A DNA stretch of 64,000 bases from Aestuariibius violaceus (GCF_040779325.2 NZ_JBFONT020000002.1:682001-746000); one strand, 5' to 3'; shown: positions 41,484 to 51,497, counted from the stretch's first letter. Notes: generated from the letters alone by a model not told the origin. Numbers and translations are program-made.

Positions 41484-44400
41484 ATGCCGCAGAACGATCA
41501 TCAGGCGCCCAAGCGCACGCTCAGCCCGTCAGGCGAGATGGAGCCGAACCCGCCCGCGGCATTCGTGGAACTGGGGCTGGCCACCTGTTTTTCCTTCCTG
41601 CGTGGCGCGTCGGATGCGGTCGACCTGACACTGGCCGCCTGGACGCAAGGCTACGACCGGATCGGCGTGGCCGACTGGAACTCTTTGGCCGGGGTGGTGC
41701 GGATGCATCTGGAATGCCGCACGACCAAGATGCGGGCGCTGATTGGCGCCCGCATCGTTCTGACGACGGGAGAGGCGTTCCTCGCCTATCCGGAGGACCG
41801 CGACGCTTACGGGCGTCTTTCGGCGCTTCTGACCAAGGGGATGCGCTATGGGTTGCAGGGGGATTGGCAGGAGAAGGGGGTGTGCGATCTGAGCCTGGGG
41901 GATCTTGCGGACCATGCCGAGGGGCTTCAGCTGATCGCCCTGCCCGGCCCGGATCTGGAGGCGTTCGCGCGCGCCCTGCCCCGGCTGATCCGGCGGCTAC
42001 CGACGCTCAGGCATGTGGCGGCGAGTTACCTCTATCGCGGGGATGATCGGGCACGGATCAACCGGCTGGACCGGATCGCGCGGGAGAACGGGCTGTCGAT
42101 CCTGGCCACGAATGACGTGCTTTATCACGCGCCTGAGCGGCGGCCGTTGCAGGACGTGATGACCTGCATCCGCGAGAAGGTGAAGATCACGGAGGCCGGA
42201 TCATTGCTGCACCCCAATGCCGAGCGGCATCTGAAGAGCCCGCAGGAGATGGTACGGCTGTTCGCGGACTGGCCGCACGCGATCGACGCGACGCTGGAGG
42301 TTGCCGATCGCTGCAAGTTCTCGCTCGACGAGTTGAAATACGAATACCCGCACGAGACCCAGCCGGAGGGGCGCACGCCGATCGAGCAGTTGCGTTATGA
42401 CACGGCACAAGGTGCGGCGGAGCGGTATCCGGAGGGTGTACCCAAGAAAGTTCAGGCGGTGCTCGATAAAGAGCTGGACCTGATCGAAACAATGGATGTC
42501 GCGCGCTACATCCTCACGATCAAGAGCATCGTCGATTTCGCCCGCTACGAGGCCAAGCCGCCGATCCTGTGCCAGGGGCGCGGATCCGCCGCCAACTCTG
42601 CCGTCTGTTTCTGCCTTGGCATCACCGCCGTCGATCCCGACGAGCATGAAGTCCTGTTCGAGCGCTTCATCAGCGAGGAGCGCGACGAGCCCCCCGATAT
42701 CGACGTCGATTTCGAGCACGAGCGGCGCGAGGAGGTGATCCAGCACATCTATGAGAAATATGGCCGCCACCGGGCGGGTTTGTGCGCCACGGTCATCCAT
42801 TACCGCCCGCGGTCGGCCATCCGGGAGGTCGGCAAGGTGATGGGGCTGAGCGAGGACGTCACCAGTGCGCTCGCCAAGACGATCTGGGGATCCTGGGGCC
42901 GCGAGATCGGGGAGAAGAACGCACAAGAGGCGGGGATCGACCTGACCGAGCCGCTGATCTCGCGCACGATGAAGGTCGCGCAGATGATGATCGGGATGCC
43001 GCGCCATCTGGGCCAGCATGTGGGCGGCTTCATCCTGACGGAACGACCGTTGCACGAGACCGTGCCGATCGGCAACGGCGCCATGCCCGACCGGTCGTTC
43101 ATCGAGTGGGACAAGGACGATATCGACGCGCTGGGCATCTTCAAGGTCGATGTGCTGGCGCTGGGGATGCTGACCTGCATCCGCAAGGCCTTTGACCTGA
43201 TCGAGGCGCATTACGGGCTGCGATACGATCTGGCCACGATCCCGCAAGAGGACCCGGCAACCTACGACATGCTGTGCAAGGGGGACTCGCTGGGTGTTTT
43301 CCAGGTGGAGAGCCGGGCGCAGATGAACATGCTGCCGCGGCTGAAACCGCGGGAATTCTACGATCTGGTGATCGAGGTCGCGATCGTCCGGCCCGGGCCG
43401 ATCCAGGGCGATATGGTCCACCCGTTTCTGAAGCGGCGGCGGGGTGAGGAAGAGGTCGAGTATCCGCAGCCGGGGCCGGAGCATGATCCCAACGAATTGA
43501 AGAACATCCTTGGCCGGACGCTGGGCGTGCCGATCTTTCAGGAGCAGGCGATGAAGATCGCGCTGGAGGCGGCGCGGTTCACGCCTGCTGAGGCGAACGA
43601 GCTGCGCCGGGCCATGGCGACCTTCCGGTCGCGCGGGACGATCGAGACCCTGCAGGAAAAGATGGTCGGGCGGATGATCGAGCGGGGCTATGACCCGGAC
43701 TTTGCACAGCGCTGCTTTGACCAGATCAAGGGGTTCGGCGAATACGGCTTTCCGGAAAGCCACGCGGCGAGCTTTGCCAAGCTCGTCTATGTGTCCAGCT
43801 GGCTGAAATGCCATTACCCCGACATCTTCTGCGCCGCGCTGCTGAATTCACAGCCGATGGGCTTTTACGCCCCGGCCCAGATCGTGCGCGATGCAGCCAA
43901 TCATTGCGTGACGATCCGGGACGTGGACGTGAACTTTTCCGACTGGGATTGCACGCTGGAGCCGGTGGCGAGCAAGACAACGCTCACTGGCCCGCCGGAT
44001 GACCAGGGCACGGGCTATGCCGTTCGCCTGGGGATGCGGCAGGTTGGCGGGATGAGCGAAGAGGCGGCGAATGCCATCTCTGCCGGGCGCGAGGCGCCTT
44101 ATCAGGACATGCCCGACCTGCGGGCACGGTCGGGCATACGGATCACGACGGTGCGCCAGCTGGCAGCGGCGGATGCGTTCCGATCGATGGGCCTGCCCCG
44201 CCGGCAGGCCCTGTGGGAGACGCGTGCGCTGAACGACACCCCTGCCCTGCCCCTGTTCGAGGCCGCCGAGACCCGGCCCGACGCGCCCGGCCCCGAGGTA
44301 CAATTGCCCGCCATGCCGCAAAGCGAGGAGGTCGTGGCCGATTACCAGACCTTGCGCCTGTCGCTGAAGGCGCATCCCATGGCCTTCTTGCGGAAATCCA

Positions 44401-44831
44401 TGGCGCGCCAGGGCTATCTGACCGCCGAAGGGTTGAAACACAGCAACAATTTCCAGCGGGTCAAGATGGCGGGGATCGTCCTGATCCGCCAACGGCCCGG
44501 CAGCGCCAAAGGCGTCTGCTTTATCACCATGGAAGACGAGACCGGGGTCGCCAACCTCGTCATCTGGCCCAAGGTGATGGAGGCATTCCGGCCCGTCATC
44601 ATGACCTCGCGCCTGCTGAAGGTAGACGGCTACGTGCAGCGTGACAGCGAGCTGATCCACGTGGTCGCCCAGCATATGGAGGACCGGTCGGACGCGCTGC
44701 TGCGGCTGAGCGACATGATCGTGAAGCCCGACATGGCCCGCGCGGACCATGTCAAAAACCCGTTGCGTGCGCCGCCGCAACGGCACCCGCGCGATGTCCG
44801 GGTCATGCCAAATTCACGTGACTTCCACTGA
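41484..44831 (+). CDS. dnaE2: Error-prone DNA polymerase III alpha subunit DnaE2
   Basis: A 1115-residue C-family polymerase. The N-terminal PHP domain starts FVELGLATCFSFLRGAS; the palm holds PDIDVDFEHERR at 404-414 with catalytic Asp residues; ILCQGRGSAANSAVCFCLGIT and GEYGFPESHAASFAKLVY are alpha-subunit motifs, and the C-terminal OB fold includes GVCFITMEDETGVANLVIWP. It is shorter than replicative DnaE1 and in the imuAB context, so it is DnaE2. It performs translesion synthesis after DNA damage. AGGG lies just before ATG 41484. The stop is three bases from the convergent PPC-repeat gene. Confidence 0.97.
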   Translation: MPQNDHQAPKRTLSPSGEMEPNPPAAFVELGLATCFSFLRGASDAVDLTLAAWTQGYDRIGVADWNSLAGVVRMHLECRTTKMRALIGARIVLTTGEAFLAYPEDRDAYGRLSALLTKGMRYGLQGDWQEKGVCDLSLGDLADHAEGLQLIALPGPDLEAFARALPRLIRRLPTLRHVAASYLYRGDDRARINRLDRIARENGLSILATNDVLYHAPERRPLQDVMTCIREKVKITEAGSLLHPNAERHLKSPQEMVRLFADWPHAIDATLEVADRCKFSLDELKYEYPHETQPEGRTPIEQLRYDTAQGAAERYPEGVPKKVQAVLDKELDLIETMDVARYILTIKSIVDFARYEAKPPILCQGRGSAANSAVCFCLGITAVDPDEHEVLFERFISEERDEPPDIDVDFEHERREEVIQHIYEKYGRHRAGLCATVIHYRPRSAIREVGKVMGLSEDVTSALAKTIWGSWGREIGEKNAQEAGIDLTEPLISRTMKVAQMMIGMPRHLGQHVGGFILTERPLHETVPIGNGAMPDRSFIEWDKDDIDALGIFKVDVLALGMLTCIRKAFDLIEAHYGLRYDLATIPQEDPATYDMLCKGDSLGVFQVESRAQMNMLPRLKPREFYDLVIEVAIVRPGPIQGDMVHPFLKRRRGEEEVEYPQPGPEHDPNELKNILGRTLGVPIFQEQAMKIALEAARFTPAEANELRRAMATFRSRGTIETLQEKMVGRMIERGYDPDFAQRCFDQIKGFGEYGFPESHAASFAKLVYVSSWLKCHYPDIFCAALLNSQPMGFYAPAQIVRDAANHCVTIRDVDVNFSDWDCTLEPVASKTTLTGPPDDQGTGYAVRLGMRQVGGMSEEAANAISAGREAPYQDMPDLRARSGIRITTVRQLAAADAFRSMGLPRRQALWETRALNDTPALPLFEAAETRPDAPGPEVQLPAMPQSEEVVADYQTLRLSLKAHPMAFLRKSMARQGYLTAEGLKHSNNFQRVKMAGIVLIRQRPGSAKGVCFITMEDETGVANLVIWPKVMEAFRPVIMTSRLLKVDGYVQRDSELIHVVAQHMEDRSDALLRLSDMIVKPDMARADHVKNPLRAPPQRHPRDVRVMPNSRDFH

Positions 44832-44834
44832 GGG

Positions 44835-46046
44835 TTATTGCGTCCGCGCGTACCGTTCGATCAGCAGCCGGACATCTCCGCGACCGCCTGCAGCCGGAGA
44901 GATGGCCAGCGTATAGGTGCCGGGCATGACCCGGACGGCGATCAGGCTGTCGTAGGACTCTGGGCGGGCATCGTCGTTTTCGGCAAGGACGCGGCCCAGA
45001 TCGTCGAACATGATGAGCTTGGGATCAGCCGCGCCGGCCCCCACGGCTTCGGCCAGGATCAGCCCGGGCGTGTCAACCTCAAGACTGTACCAGATCGCCT
45101 CCTCCTGGAGGGTCACCTCAAACACGCTGCGGCCCGGTGGCGTACCAAGCGCCGTCACGGGATAGCTGCCGTCAAGCGGAGGTGCCACCTCGCCACGGGC
45201 ATACTGACCAAGCCGCACGGCTGCCGGATCATAGCTCGTCACGGCGACTGTGACCGGTACGTTTTCATCGCTCAGCGCTTCGAGCCCCAGGCAGTAGGAG
45301 CCGGGCTCGAGCCCATCGACCATGTCGATGCGGGAATTGAGGCTCGATTCGTCGTCGTCGTTTTCGGCAAGCACAGTTCCGTTGTAATCGTAGAGCGTCA
45401 GCACCGGATCGGCATCCTCGCCCACCGCGCTGAGGGTGACCGCCTGCGCTGTGTCGAGCGCGAAGCGGTAGAACATCGTCTCGGCGATCGGTGCCGTCTG
45501 CGAGACGCCTTCGGCGAGGCTCGCATCAATCGCCCCATCGGTCAGCGGCACGGCCTCGGTCTCTGGAATGCAGGTCCGATCACCGCCTGTGACGAGGCCC
45601 TCTGTCAGCGCCTCCTGCTCGGTCCGGCTGATGCGGATCTGGGTCATCATCATGGCGCCGTCGAAGCTGCCGGCAGCGAGGCAGTAGGTGCCGGGATCGA
45701 GCGACAGCTCGGCGCGGGCGGCGCGGTTGCCGCCGCTGTCGTCGTCCTGGGCGAGAACCGTGCCGGCGGCATCGCGCAGCTCGATCAGGGGGTCACCATC
45801 GCCTTGGGCTGCGGCTTCGACCCGTATCTCGGCGGGGGTCGTCAGAGTGAACTGGCTGACCGCCTGGCTGTTCAGGGGAACGAGGGTCAGCGTGTCAAAG
45901 GGGGCCTCGACGGTGGCGATATCGGATGCCTCTTCGGACCCGCCGGCCCATTGGCCGACCCCTTCAAGTCCGGGACAAACGGCGCCCTGCGCAGCGGCAC
46001 TCGTGGTCAAGAACAGCCCTGCCAGGGCCGGGCGCAAAACGGTCAT
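44835..46046 (-). CDS. Secreted PPC-type repeat protein
   Basis: A 403-residue protein with signal MTVLRPALAGLFLTTSAAAQ. Three copies of a beta-sandwich repeat of the bacterial pre-peptidase C-terminal (PPC) type are seen, each with the core DPxxxLxDxxGxVLAxxDD: DPLIELRDAAGTVLAQDDD, DPVLTLYDYNGTVLAENDD and DPKLIMFDDLGRVLAENDD. Repeats one and two end GTYCLA and GSYCLG with a Cys, likely disulfide-bonded to Cys elsewhere. No peptidase domain is present. AGGA precedes ATG 46046. Function unknown; Ca2+ binding by the DD clusters is likely. Confidence 0.78.
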   Translation of the reverse strand: MTVLRPALAGLFLTTSAAAQGAVCPGLEGVGQWAGGSEEASDIATVEAPFDTLTLVPLNSQAVSQFTLTTPAEIRVEAAAQGDGDPLIELRDAAGTVLAQDDDSGGNRAARAELSLDPGTYCLAAGSFDGAMMMTQIRISRTEQEALTEGLVTGGDRTCIPETEAVPLTDGAIDASLAEGVSQTAPIAETMFYRFALDTAQAVTLSAVGEDADPVLTLYDYNGTVLAENDDDESSLNSRIDMVDGLEPGSYCLGLEALSDENVPVTVAVTSYDPAAVRLGQYARGEVAPPLDGSYPVTALGTPPGRSVFEVTLQEEAIWYSLEVDTPGLILAEAVGAGAADPKLIMFDDLGRVLAENDDARPESYDSLIAVRVMPGTYTLAISPAAGGRGDVRLLIERYARTQ

Positions 46047-46133
46047 CGAGAAGTCCTTCCAGTCGGTCACACACATGTCGCGCGGACCCTAACCCGGTGC
46101 TGTCCCGTTCTGCCAGTGCTTTCCTGAGAGGGA

Positions 46134-47021
46134 TTAAGGTCTGAGGAAGCGCACCCCATCCATCGTCGCGATCTCCTCGAGATCGGCCTCGTAGCGATGG
46201 GTTAGATCGCGCACGGTCGCCTCGGTCCAGCCGGGGACGTCGACCACTTCCTCAACCTCGGCGGTCAGGGCATGGTGTTCGAGCGTATCGGCGATGGCGG
46301 CCCGCCGTTCGGTCACCGCCTCTGCCGGAAGGCGCGCCAACTGCGCTTGCAGCGGCGGGATGGCTTCCGGCGGCAGAAGCCGCACGACCAGGTCGAGCGT
46401 ACCGTCAAGCGCGTCCGTCGGGCGGAGGCCCGCCATGCCGCGCAGGATCTCCTCCCACAGATAAGGCGTGTCTTCGTTGCACCAGACCGTCAGGGTTGCC
46501 TTTGGCGCCGCCGCACGGATCTCGGCCACCACGTCCGACCAGAGGATATCCTGCGGATCGACCCCTTTCAGGAACTCGTCGAACGGCACCCTCTCGGCCG
46601 CGGCATAGATCGCCGGAATGAAGGTCGCCGGATTGCGCAGGGCGAAGAAGAGATGCAGCCGGTCCTCCGGAAAGAGCGCGGCGAGCCCGCTGACCTTCGG
46701 TGTCGCGAGACGGTAGAGGCCGCCGCGGACGAAGGCGAGGTTCGGCATGGAGATGAAGCGCCAGTTGCTCATCACCAGCCGCTCCACCCTGTCGGGTTCG
46801 GGCCGTTCGCCGAGGATCGCGTCAATCAGCACATCGCGCGTTCCCGGAGGGGCCGGCGCACCGGCCAGGTTCCGGATCGCTTCGCGGATCAGAGGCCTGT
46901 AGCGGCTCGGGCCGGGTACGACGACGCCACGGGCCAGAAGCGCCTCGTTATTCTTCAGGAGCGATTTCAGCAGCCGGTCTTCATCGGTGCAGCCTGCGCC
47001 GATATGATAGACGATATCCAT
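46134..47021 (-). CDS. Hypothetical protein, weakly sulfotransferase-like
   Basis: About 295 residues starting MDIVYHIGAGCTDEDRLLKSLL. The first strand and loop (YHIGAGCTDEDRLLKSL) stand where sulfotransferase-fold proteins of this group have their phosphosulfate-binding loop, but the Lys/Thr residues are missing, so activity is doubtful. LHLFFALRNPATFIPAIYAA also resembles the second nucleotide-contact strand of that fold. The rest is helical. No signal peptide. ATG 47021 was chosen because the motif starts at once; ATG 47042 is open. It is upstream of the PPC-repeat gene on the same strand. Confidence 0.6.
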   Translation of the reverse strand: MDIVYHIGAGCTDEDRLLKSLLKNNEALLARGVVVPGPSRYRPLIREAIRNLAGAPAPPGTRDVLIDAILGERPEPDRVERLVMSNWRFISMPNLAFVRGGLYRLATPKVSGLAALFPEDRLHLFFALRNPATFIPAIYAAAERVPFDEFLKGVDPQDILWSDVVAEIRAAAPKATLTVWCNEDTPYLWEEILRGMAGLRPTDALDGTLDLVVRLLPPEAIPPLQAQLARLPAEAVTERRAAIADTLEHHALTAEVEEVVDVPGWTEATVRDLTHRYEADLEEIATMDGVRFLRP

Positions 47022-47148
47022 GCTCTGCCCTGTTATCCCCATGCCTCTCTGTCCCGGTGGGGTACTCAGCCGTATCGCGACAGTCTAGCCGCATCTGTGA
47101 AAGCCGGGCTTGCACCGTGGCGCCGTGGCGCGTAAATCCGCTGTCGGA

Positions 47149-47224
47149 GCCCCTATAGCTCAGCTGGTAGAGCAACTGATTTGTAATCAGTAGGTCCGCG
47201 GTTCGAGTCCGTGTGGGGGCACCA
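47149..47224 (+). tRNA. tRNA-Thr (anticodon UGU)
   Basis: A complete 76-base cloverleaf: acceptor GCCCCTA pairs with TGGGGGC, D-arm AGCTCAGCTGGTAGAGC, anticodon stem ACTGA/TCAGT with loop TTTGTAA (anticodon TGT, 47182-47184), T-arm with GGTTCGAGTCC, discriminator A, and CCA encoded in the DNA. Confidence 0.97.
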
Positions 47225-47672
47225 CCTTACTTTCCCCGAAGACCACCCAAGAACTCAGAAATTACAGATGCTCTTGGAGTTCGAAATCCTCTTTTTTGGC
47301 CATAACCCGAAGAGCTTTTTTATATATTCCAAGGACTTGACAGGAAGTCGCGCGGGAATCTGAAGATCTCACTCATGGAACGCGCTGGATGGGCGTCTTG
47401 AGCGAGTTTGTCACCTAGGCGCAGCATACCCTCTTCCAACGCGACAAACTTCGCTTCGGAAGCCAAGATAATCCTTGAGCCCCAGTCGCCCGGTGGATGG
47501 ACGACCCGTTCATGTCAGCTCCTCGTGTCGTTAGACTGACCCTTTCACGAACGCTCAAACACCTCTAGGCATTACCATGCGGTTATTTTCGAGACTGGTT
47601 GACATCAATCTGAAGGAAATCAGGCGCCTAAGGCATACACTTGATGCGATGACCGGTTCGTCAGGGAGGCGT
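47225..47672. other. AT-richer intergenic stretch with a decayed minus-strand frame
   Basis: No intact gene. The composition is noticeably more AT-rich than the flanks. On the minus strand 47320-47514 is open and protein-like (VVHPPGDWGSRIILASEAKF, then LEEGMLRLGDKLAQDAHP and RDFLSSPWNI) but starts at a stop codon with no start near it, so it may be the remnant of a longer gene. The stretch separates tRNA-Thr from the amino-sugar locus. Confidence 0.45.
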
Positions 47673-48668
47673 TCAATGCAAACGTGATCCCGCGCTGTCG
47701 AAGTGATACGTTCTCTGAGGTTCGAAGCCAAAGCGCAGGTCCTGGCCCTCCTCCAGAGCGTGCTGACCGAAGAGGCGCGCAGTAATCTGGTGATCGTTCA
47801 GATGGGCAATGACATTCGTATCGCCGCCAAGATTTTCGACGTGGCTGACCCGTGCGGCCAACGCGCCGTTGTCGTCGAGAAAGAGGTCCTCGGGGCGAAT
47901 GCCCAGGATGCGATCGTCACCTTCCTGAACCAGCTCCGCCGGGAGGAAGTTCATCGACGGCGAGCCGAGGAAGCCGGCGACAAACTGATTGGCGGGGTCG
48001 TTGTACAGGTCCATCGGGCTGCCGATCTGTTCGACACGCCCCTCGCGAAGCACGACGATCTTGTCGGCGAGCGTCATCGCCTCGGTTTGATCGTGGGTGA
48101 CGTAGACCATGGAAGCGCCGAGCTGGCGGTGTAGGTTCGCGATCTCGATCCGGGTATTCATGCGCAGCGCCGCATCGAGATTCGAGAGCGGTTCGTCGAA
48201 GAGAAACAGCTTGGGTTCCCTGACAATGGCCCTGCCGATGGCGACGCGCTGGCGCTGGCCACCCGACAGCTCGGACGGGAAACGGTCCAGATAGGGGTCG
48301 AGGTCCAGCATCTTTGACGCCTTCTGCACTCGTTCTTCGATGACCGGCTTCGACTGGCCCTCTTGTTTGAGTGCCAGCGTCATGTTGCCCCGCACACTCA
48401 GGTGAGGGTAAAGCGCATAGCTTTGAAACACCATGGCAATCCCGCGTTTGGACGGCGGCGTGAGATTGACGACATCCCCGCCGATCCTGACCTCGCCCGA
48501 CGTCGCGTCCTCCAACCCCGCGATCACTCGTAGAAGGGTGGACTTGCCGCAGCCCGAAGGCCCGACGAAAACGACGAACTCACCGTCCTCGACGTCGAGG
48601 TTGATGTCTTTCAGGACATGCACCTCGCCAAAGGACTTGTTCACGTTTCTCAGGGACAACGCGGTCAT
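47673..48668 (-). CDS. Sugar ABC transporter ATPase (UgpC/MsmX type)
   Basis: A 331-residue ABC ATPase of the carbohydrate uptake 1 family: Walker A GPSGCGKST, Q-loop MVFQSYALYPH, signature LSGGQRQRVAIGRA, Walker B LFLFDEPLSNLD, and a C-terminal TOBE-like regulatory part (LGIRPEDLFLDD). It should power the permease pair encoded upstream. It is the last gene of the minus-strand operon, overlapping the oxidoreductase stop by four bases. Confidence 0.93.
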   Translation of the reverse strand: MTALSLRNVNKSFGEVHVLKDINLDVEDGEFVVFVGPSGCGKSTLLRVIAGLEDATSGEVRIGGDVVNLTPPSKRGIAMVFQSYALYPHLSVRGNMTLALKQEGQSKPVIEERVQKASKMLDLDPYLDRFPSELSGGQRQRVAIGRAIVREPKLFLFDEPLSNLDAALRMNTRIEIANLHRQLGASMVYVTHDQTEAMTLADKIVVLREGRVEQIGSPMDLYNDPANQFVAGFLGSPSMNFLPAELVQEGDDRILGIRPEDLFLDDNGALAARVSHVENLGGDTNVIAHLNDHQITARLFGQHALEEGQDLRFGFEPQRTYHFDSAGSRLH

Positions 48669-49696
48669 TTCAGGGTCTCCTTGAGCGAGACGGACTGGCC
48701 GGTGCGGATGCTTTGATCGGCAGCCAGACAGATGGCGAGCGAACTGACGGCGTCGCTCATGTGGCGGGTGAGGTCGATATCCTCAGCGATCGCACGCAGC
48801 ATATAGGCCTGTTCGGCGTCGCACAGTGCCTGGTGCCCCGGTTCATCGGGCATCTCAACGGTTCGGTCGCCGTCGGGGGTGTGCATGAGGATGCCACCGA
48901 CCCGGGTGTGCCCGTCGATGTCGGAGGAGGCGCCTGTATTGCCTTCAGTGATCGATACAGATCCGTTGGGCGACACGATGTCTTTCACGAAAAAAGCCGT
49001 TTCGGACATCATCGGGCCCCAGCCCGCCTCGTACCAGCCGACGGATCCATCGGCAAAAAACACCTGAAACTGGCCGTAATTATACATATCGGCGGCGATT
49101 TCGTCAGACAGCCGCAGCCCCATCCCATGCACGCGCACCGGTGCGGCATCGGTAATCTGGCACATCACGTCGACATAGTGCACGCCGCAATCCACGATGG
49201 GCGAGGTGGTCTGCATGAGCGCCTTGTGCGTGTCCCATTCCGCGCCCTGTGACTGCTGGTTGAGGTTCAGCCGGAACACGTAGGGGCCGCCAAGCGCGCG
49301 TGCCTCTTGGATCAGCCGGACCCAGGACGGGTGATGCCGCAGGATGTAACCGATCACCAGCTTGCGCCTTGTCCGTGTCGCGGTGTCGACCACGCGCTTT
49401 GCATCGGCCACGGTCGTGGCCAGGGGTTTTTCGACAAACACGTGTGCGCCCGCCTCCATCGCCGCACAGGCCAGATTGGCATGGCTGTCGGAGTAGGTGG
49501 CGATCACCACCAGATCGGGGTCTTGCTCCATCCCTACCGAGAGGGTGTCGAACCGCGGATAGGCGGCCAGATCGGGGGGCAGCACGATCTCGGATCGGTT
49601 GACCAGTCCGACAATCTGCGAGTCCGGATGATGGTGATGCGCCAGCGCGTGGCTCATCCCCATGTTGCCCAGTCCGATGATCAGCACCCTGGTCAT
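48665..49696 (-). CDS. Gfo/Idh/MocA-family oxidoreductase in the sugar ABC operon
   Basis: A 343-residue NAD(P)-dependent oxidoreductase. VLIIGLGNMGMSHALAHHHH is the nucleotide-binding loop, VVIATYSDSHANLACAAMEAG and VFVEKPLATT the family signature, and SPIVDCGVHYVDVMCQIT the active-site segment with His. It lies between the ATPase and permease genes with four-base overlaps on both sides, so it belongs to the uptake operon. It probably modifies the imported sugar, for example a lactyl or amino sugar; substrate unknown. Confidence 0.9.
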   Translation of the reverse strand: MTRVLIIGLGNMGMSHALAHHHHPDSQIVGLVNRSEIVLPPDLAAYPRFDTLSVGMEQDPDLVVIATYSDSHANLACAAMEAGAHVFVEKPLATTVADAKRVVDTATRTRRKLVIGYILRHHPSWVRLIQEARALGGPYVFRLNLNQQSQGAEWDTHKALMQTTSPIVDCGVHYVDVMCQITDAAPVRVHGMGLRLSDEIAADMYNYGQFQVFFADGSVGWYEAGWGPMMSETAFFVKDIVSPNGSVSITEGNTGASSDIDGHTRVGGILMHTPDGDRTVEMPDEPGHQALCDAEQAYMLRAIAEDIDLTRHMSDAVSSLAICLAADQSIRTGQSVSLKETLK

Positions 49697-50532
49697 TTCA
49701 CTGCTCCTGAAGTGATGCCGCGGATCAGTTGCCGGGAAAAGATGACATAGAGCACGAGCACTGGCAGGATCGCCATGGACAGGGCCGACAGGACCGCGTT
49801 CCAGTCTGTCACGAACTGGCCGATGAACACCTGGCTGCCCAGCGTCAGGGTCTTGGTTTCCTCGGCTGGAGCGAGGATCAGCGGGAACCATAAGTCGTTC
49901 CAGATCGGGATCATGTTGAACACCGCCACCGTCGCCATCGCGGGTCGCACGAGAGGCAGAACGAGCCGAAAGAAGATCGTGTATTCGCTCAGACCGTCGA
50001 TCCGGCCCGCATTCTTGAGGTCGTCGGACACCTGGCGCATGAACTCGGACAGGATAAACACGGCTAGCGGCAGGCCTTGGGCCGTGTAGACCAGGATCAA
50101 CGCCCAAAGCGTGTTGACGAGCCCGGTGGCCACCATCATCTCGAGGATTGCGACGGTGCCGATGCGGATCGGGATCATGATTCCAAGCGCCAGATAGAGC
50201 CCCATCAGCATGTTGCCGCGAAACCGGTACTCGGACAGCGCATAGGCGGCCATCGCCCCGAATAGCAGGATAAAGAAGAGCGAGCCCACCGTGACGATCA
50301 TCGAGTTCTGGAAATAGCCGAAGAAATCCCCCTGCTGCATCACCGTCTCGTAGCCGATGGTGGAAAAACTGTCGGCGTTGGGCAGTGCGAGAGGTTCACG
50401 AAAGATCGACCGGCGCTCCTTGAAGCTATTGATGATGATAACGAAGACCGGGAAGAGCGCGATCAGCGTGTAAAGGATCAGCGCCCCGTGCATCATCACG
50501 GTGTTGACGGGGTTGGAGCGAGCCTGATTCAT
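49693..50532 (-). CDS. Sugar ABC transporter permease (MalG type)
   Basis: A 279-residue inner-membrane protein with six hydrophobic segments (for example GALILYTLIALFPVFVIIINSF, MLMGLYLALGIMIPIRI). The ATPase-contact loop is the region SDDLKNAGRIDGLSEYTIFFRLVLPLVRP, the EAA motif of binding-protein-dependent permeases. It pairs with the MalF-type permease upstream. The gap between the two genes is ten bases. Confidence 0.93.
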   Translation of the reverse strand: MNQARSNPVNTVMMHGALILYTLIALFPVFVIIINSFKERRSIFREPLALPNADSFSTIGYETVMQQGDFFGYFQNSMIVTVGSLFFILLFGAMAAYALSEYRFRGNMLMGLYLALGIMIPIRIGTVAILEMMVATGLVNTLWALILVYTAQGLPLAVFILSEFMRQVSDDLKNAGRIDGLSEYTIFFRLVLPLVRPAMATVAVFNMIPIWNDLWFPLILAPAEETKTLTLGSQVFIGQFVTDWNAVLSALSMAILPVLVLYVIFSRQLIRGITSGAVK

Positions 50533-50542
50533 CGATCAACCC

Positions 50543-51457
50543 TCAGTGCTGGTAGCGGCGCATCCGGGTCTGGATGCCGAAAAGATAGATGCAGACCCCC
50601 ACGAGGATGATCGCGAACATGGCCCCCGCGATGGCTGACCCCATGTGAGGATCACCCAGTTGCAGCTGAAAGCCGAAGAAGGTTCGATACATGAAGGTGC
50701 CGAGGATATCGGTCGAGAAATCCGGCCCCGCCAGCGCCCCTTGGGCCGCATAGATCAGATCGAAGGCGTTGAAATTGCCCACAAAGGTCAGGATCGAGAT
50801 GATCCCGATCGAGGGCAAGATCAGCGGCAGCTTGATCTTCCAGAACGCCGCCATGCCGGTGATGCCATCCACCTCTCCGGCTTCGAGGATCTCTTCGGGG
50901 ATCGTGAGAAGGGCGGCATAGATCAGCATCATCGGGATGCCGACGAATTGCCAGACCGACACCAGCGCCAACGTCGTCAGCGCGTATTCCTCCCTGCCGA
51001 GCCAGGGGGCGTACAGCGCCTTGAGGCCCACGAAGTCCAGCATCGAGGGCGCAATCCCCCAGATCGGCGACAGGATCAGTTTCCAGGCAAAGCCTACGAT
51101 GACGAAGCTCAGGATCGTCGGGATGAAGATAGCCGAGCGATAGAGCGCCGCGAAGCGCAGGCGCGGGTGGCTCAGCAGCGCGGCGAGTGCGATGCCGATC
51201 GGGTTTTGGACCAACATGTGGATCAGGAAGAACCAGAAATTGTTGCCAAGTGCGTTCCAGAACTGATCGGCCCATATCGGATCGAAAAACAGGGTGCGGA
51301 AGTTCTCGAGCCCAACATAGATCCGTTCCTGATCCACCCGCGAATAGAGAGCCAGCCGCAACGTGTTGAAAAGGGGGAAGATCATCACGGCCGAATAGAC
51401 GATGACGGCGGGCGCAAGAAAAACGGGAATGTGCCAGCGGATACGCGCGGGTTTCAT
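50543..51457 (-). CDS. Sugar ABC transporter permease (MalF type)
   Basis: A 304-residue permease with six membrane segments (IPVFLAPAVIVYSAVMIFPLFNTL, FWFFLIHMLVQNPIGIALAALL, IFIPTILSFVIVGFAW and others). EEILEAGEVDGITGMAAFWKIKLPLILPS is the EAA loop. It forms the channel with the MalG-type partner. A hairpin lies between this gene and the binding-protein gene upstream. Confidence 0.93.
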   Translation of the reverse strand: MKPARIRWHIPVFLAPAVIVYSAVMIFPLFNTLRLALYSRVDQERIYVGLENFRTLFFDPIWADQFWNALGNNFWFFLIHMLVQNPIGIALAALLSHPRLRFAALYRSAIFIPTILSFVIVGFAWKLILSPIWGIAPSMLDFVGLKALYAPWLGREEYALTTLALVSVWQFVGIPMMLIYAALLTIPEEILEAGEVDGITGMAAFWKIKLPLILPSIGIISILTFVGNFNAFDLIYAAQGALAGPDFSTDILGTFMYRTFFGFQLQLGDPHMGSAIAGAMFAIILVGVCIYLFGIQTRMRRYQH

Positions 51458-51497
51458 GACTCTCTCCGGATTAGGATGGGAGGTCTTTGGGGCGGAC

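Noticed and set aside
42201..43814. Long open minus-strand frame opposite dnaE2
   Set aside because: Complement of a highly conserved polymerase gene; no start context or motif.
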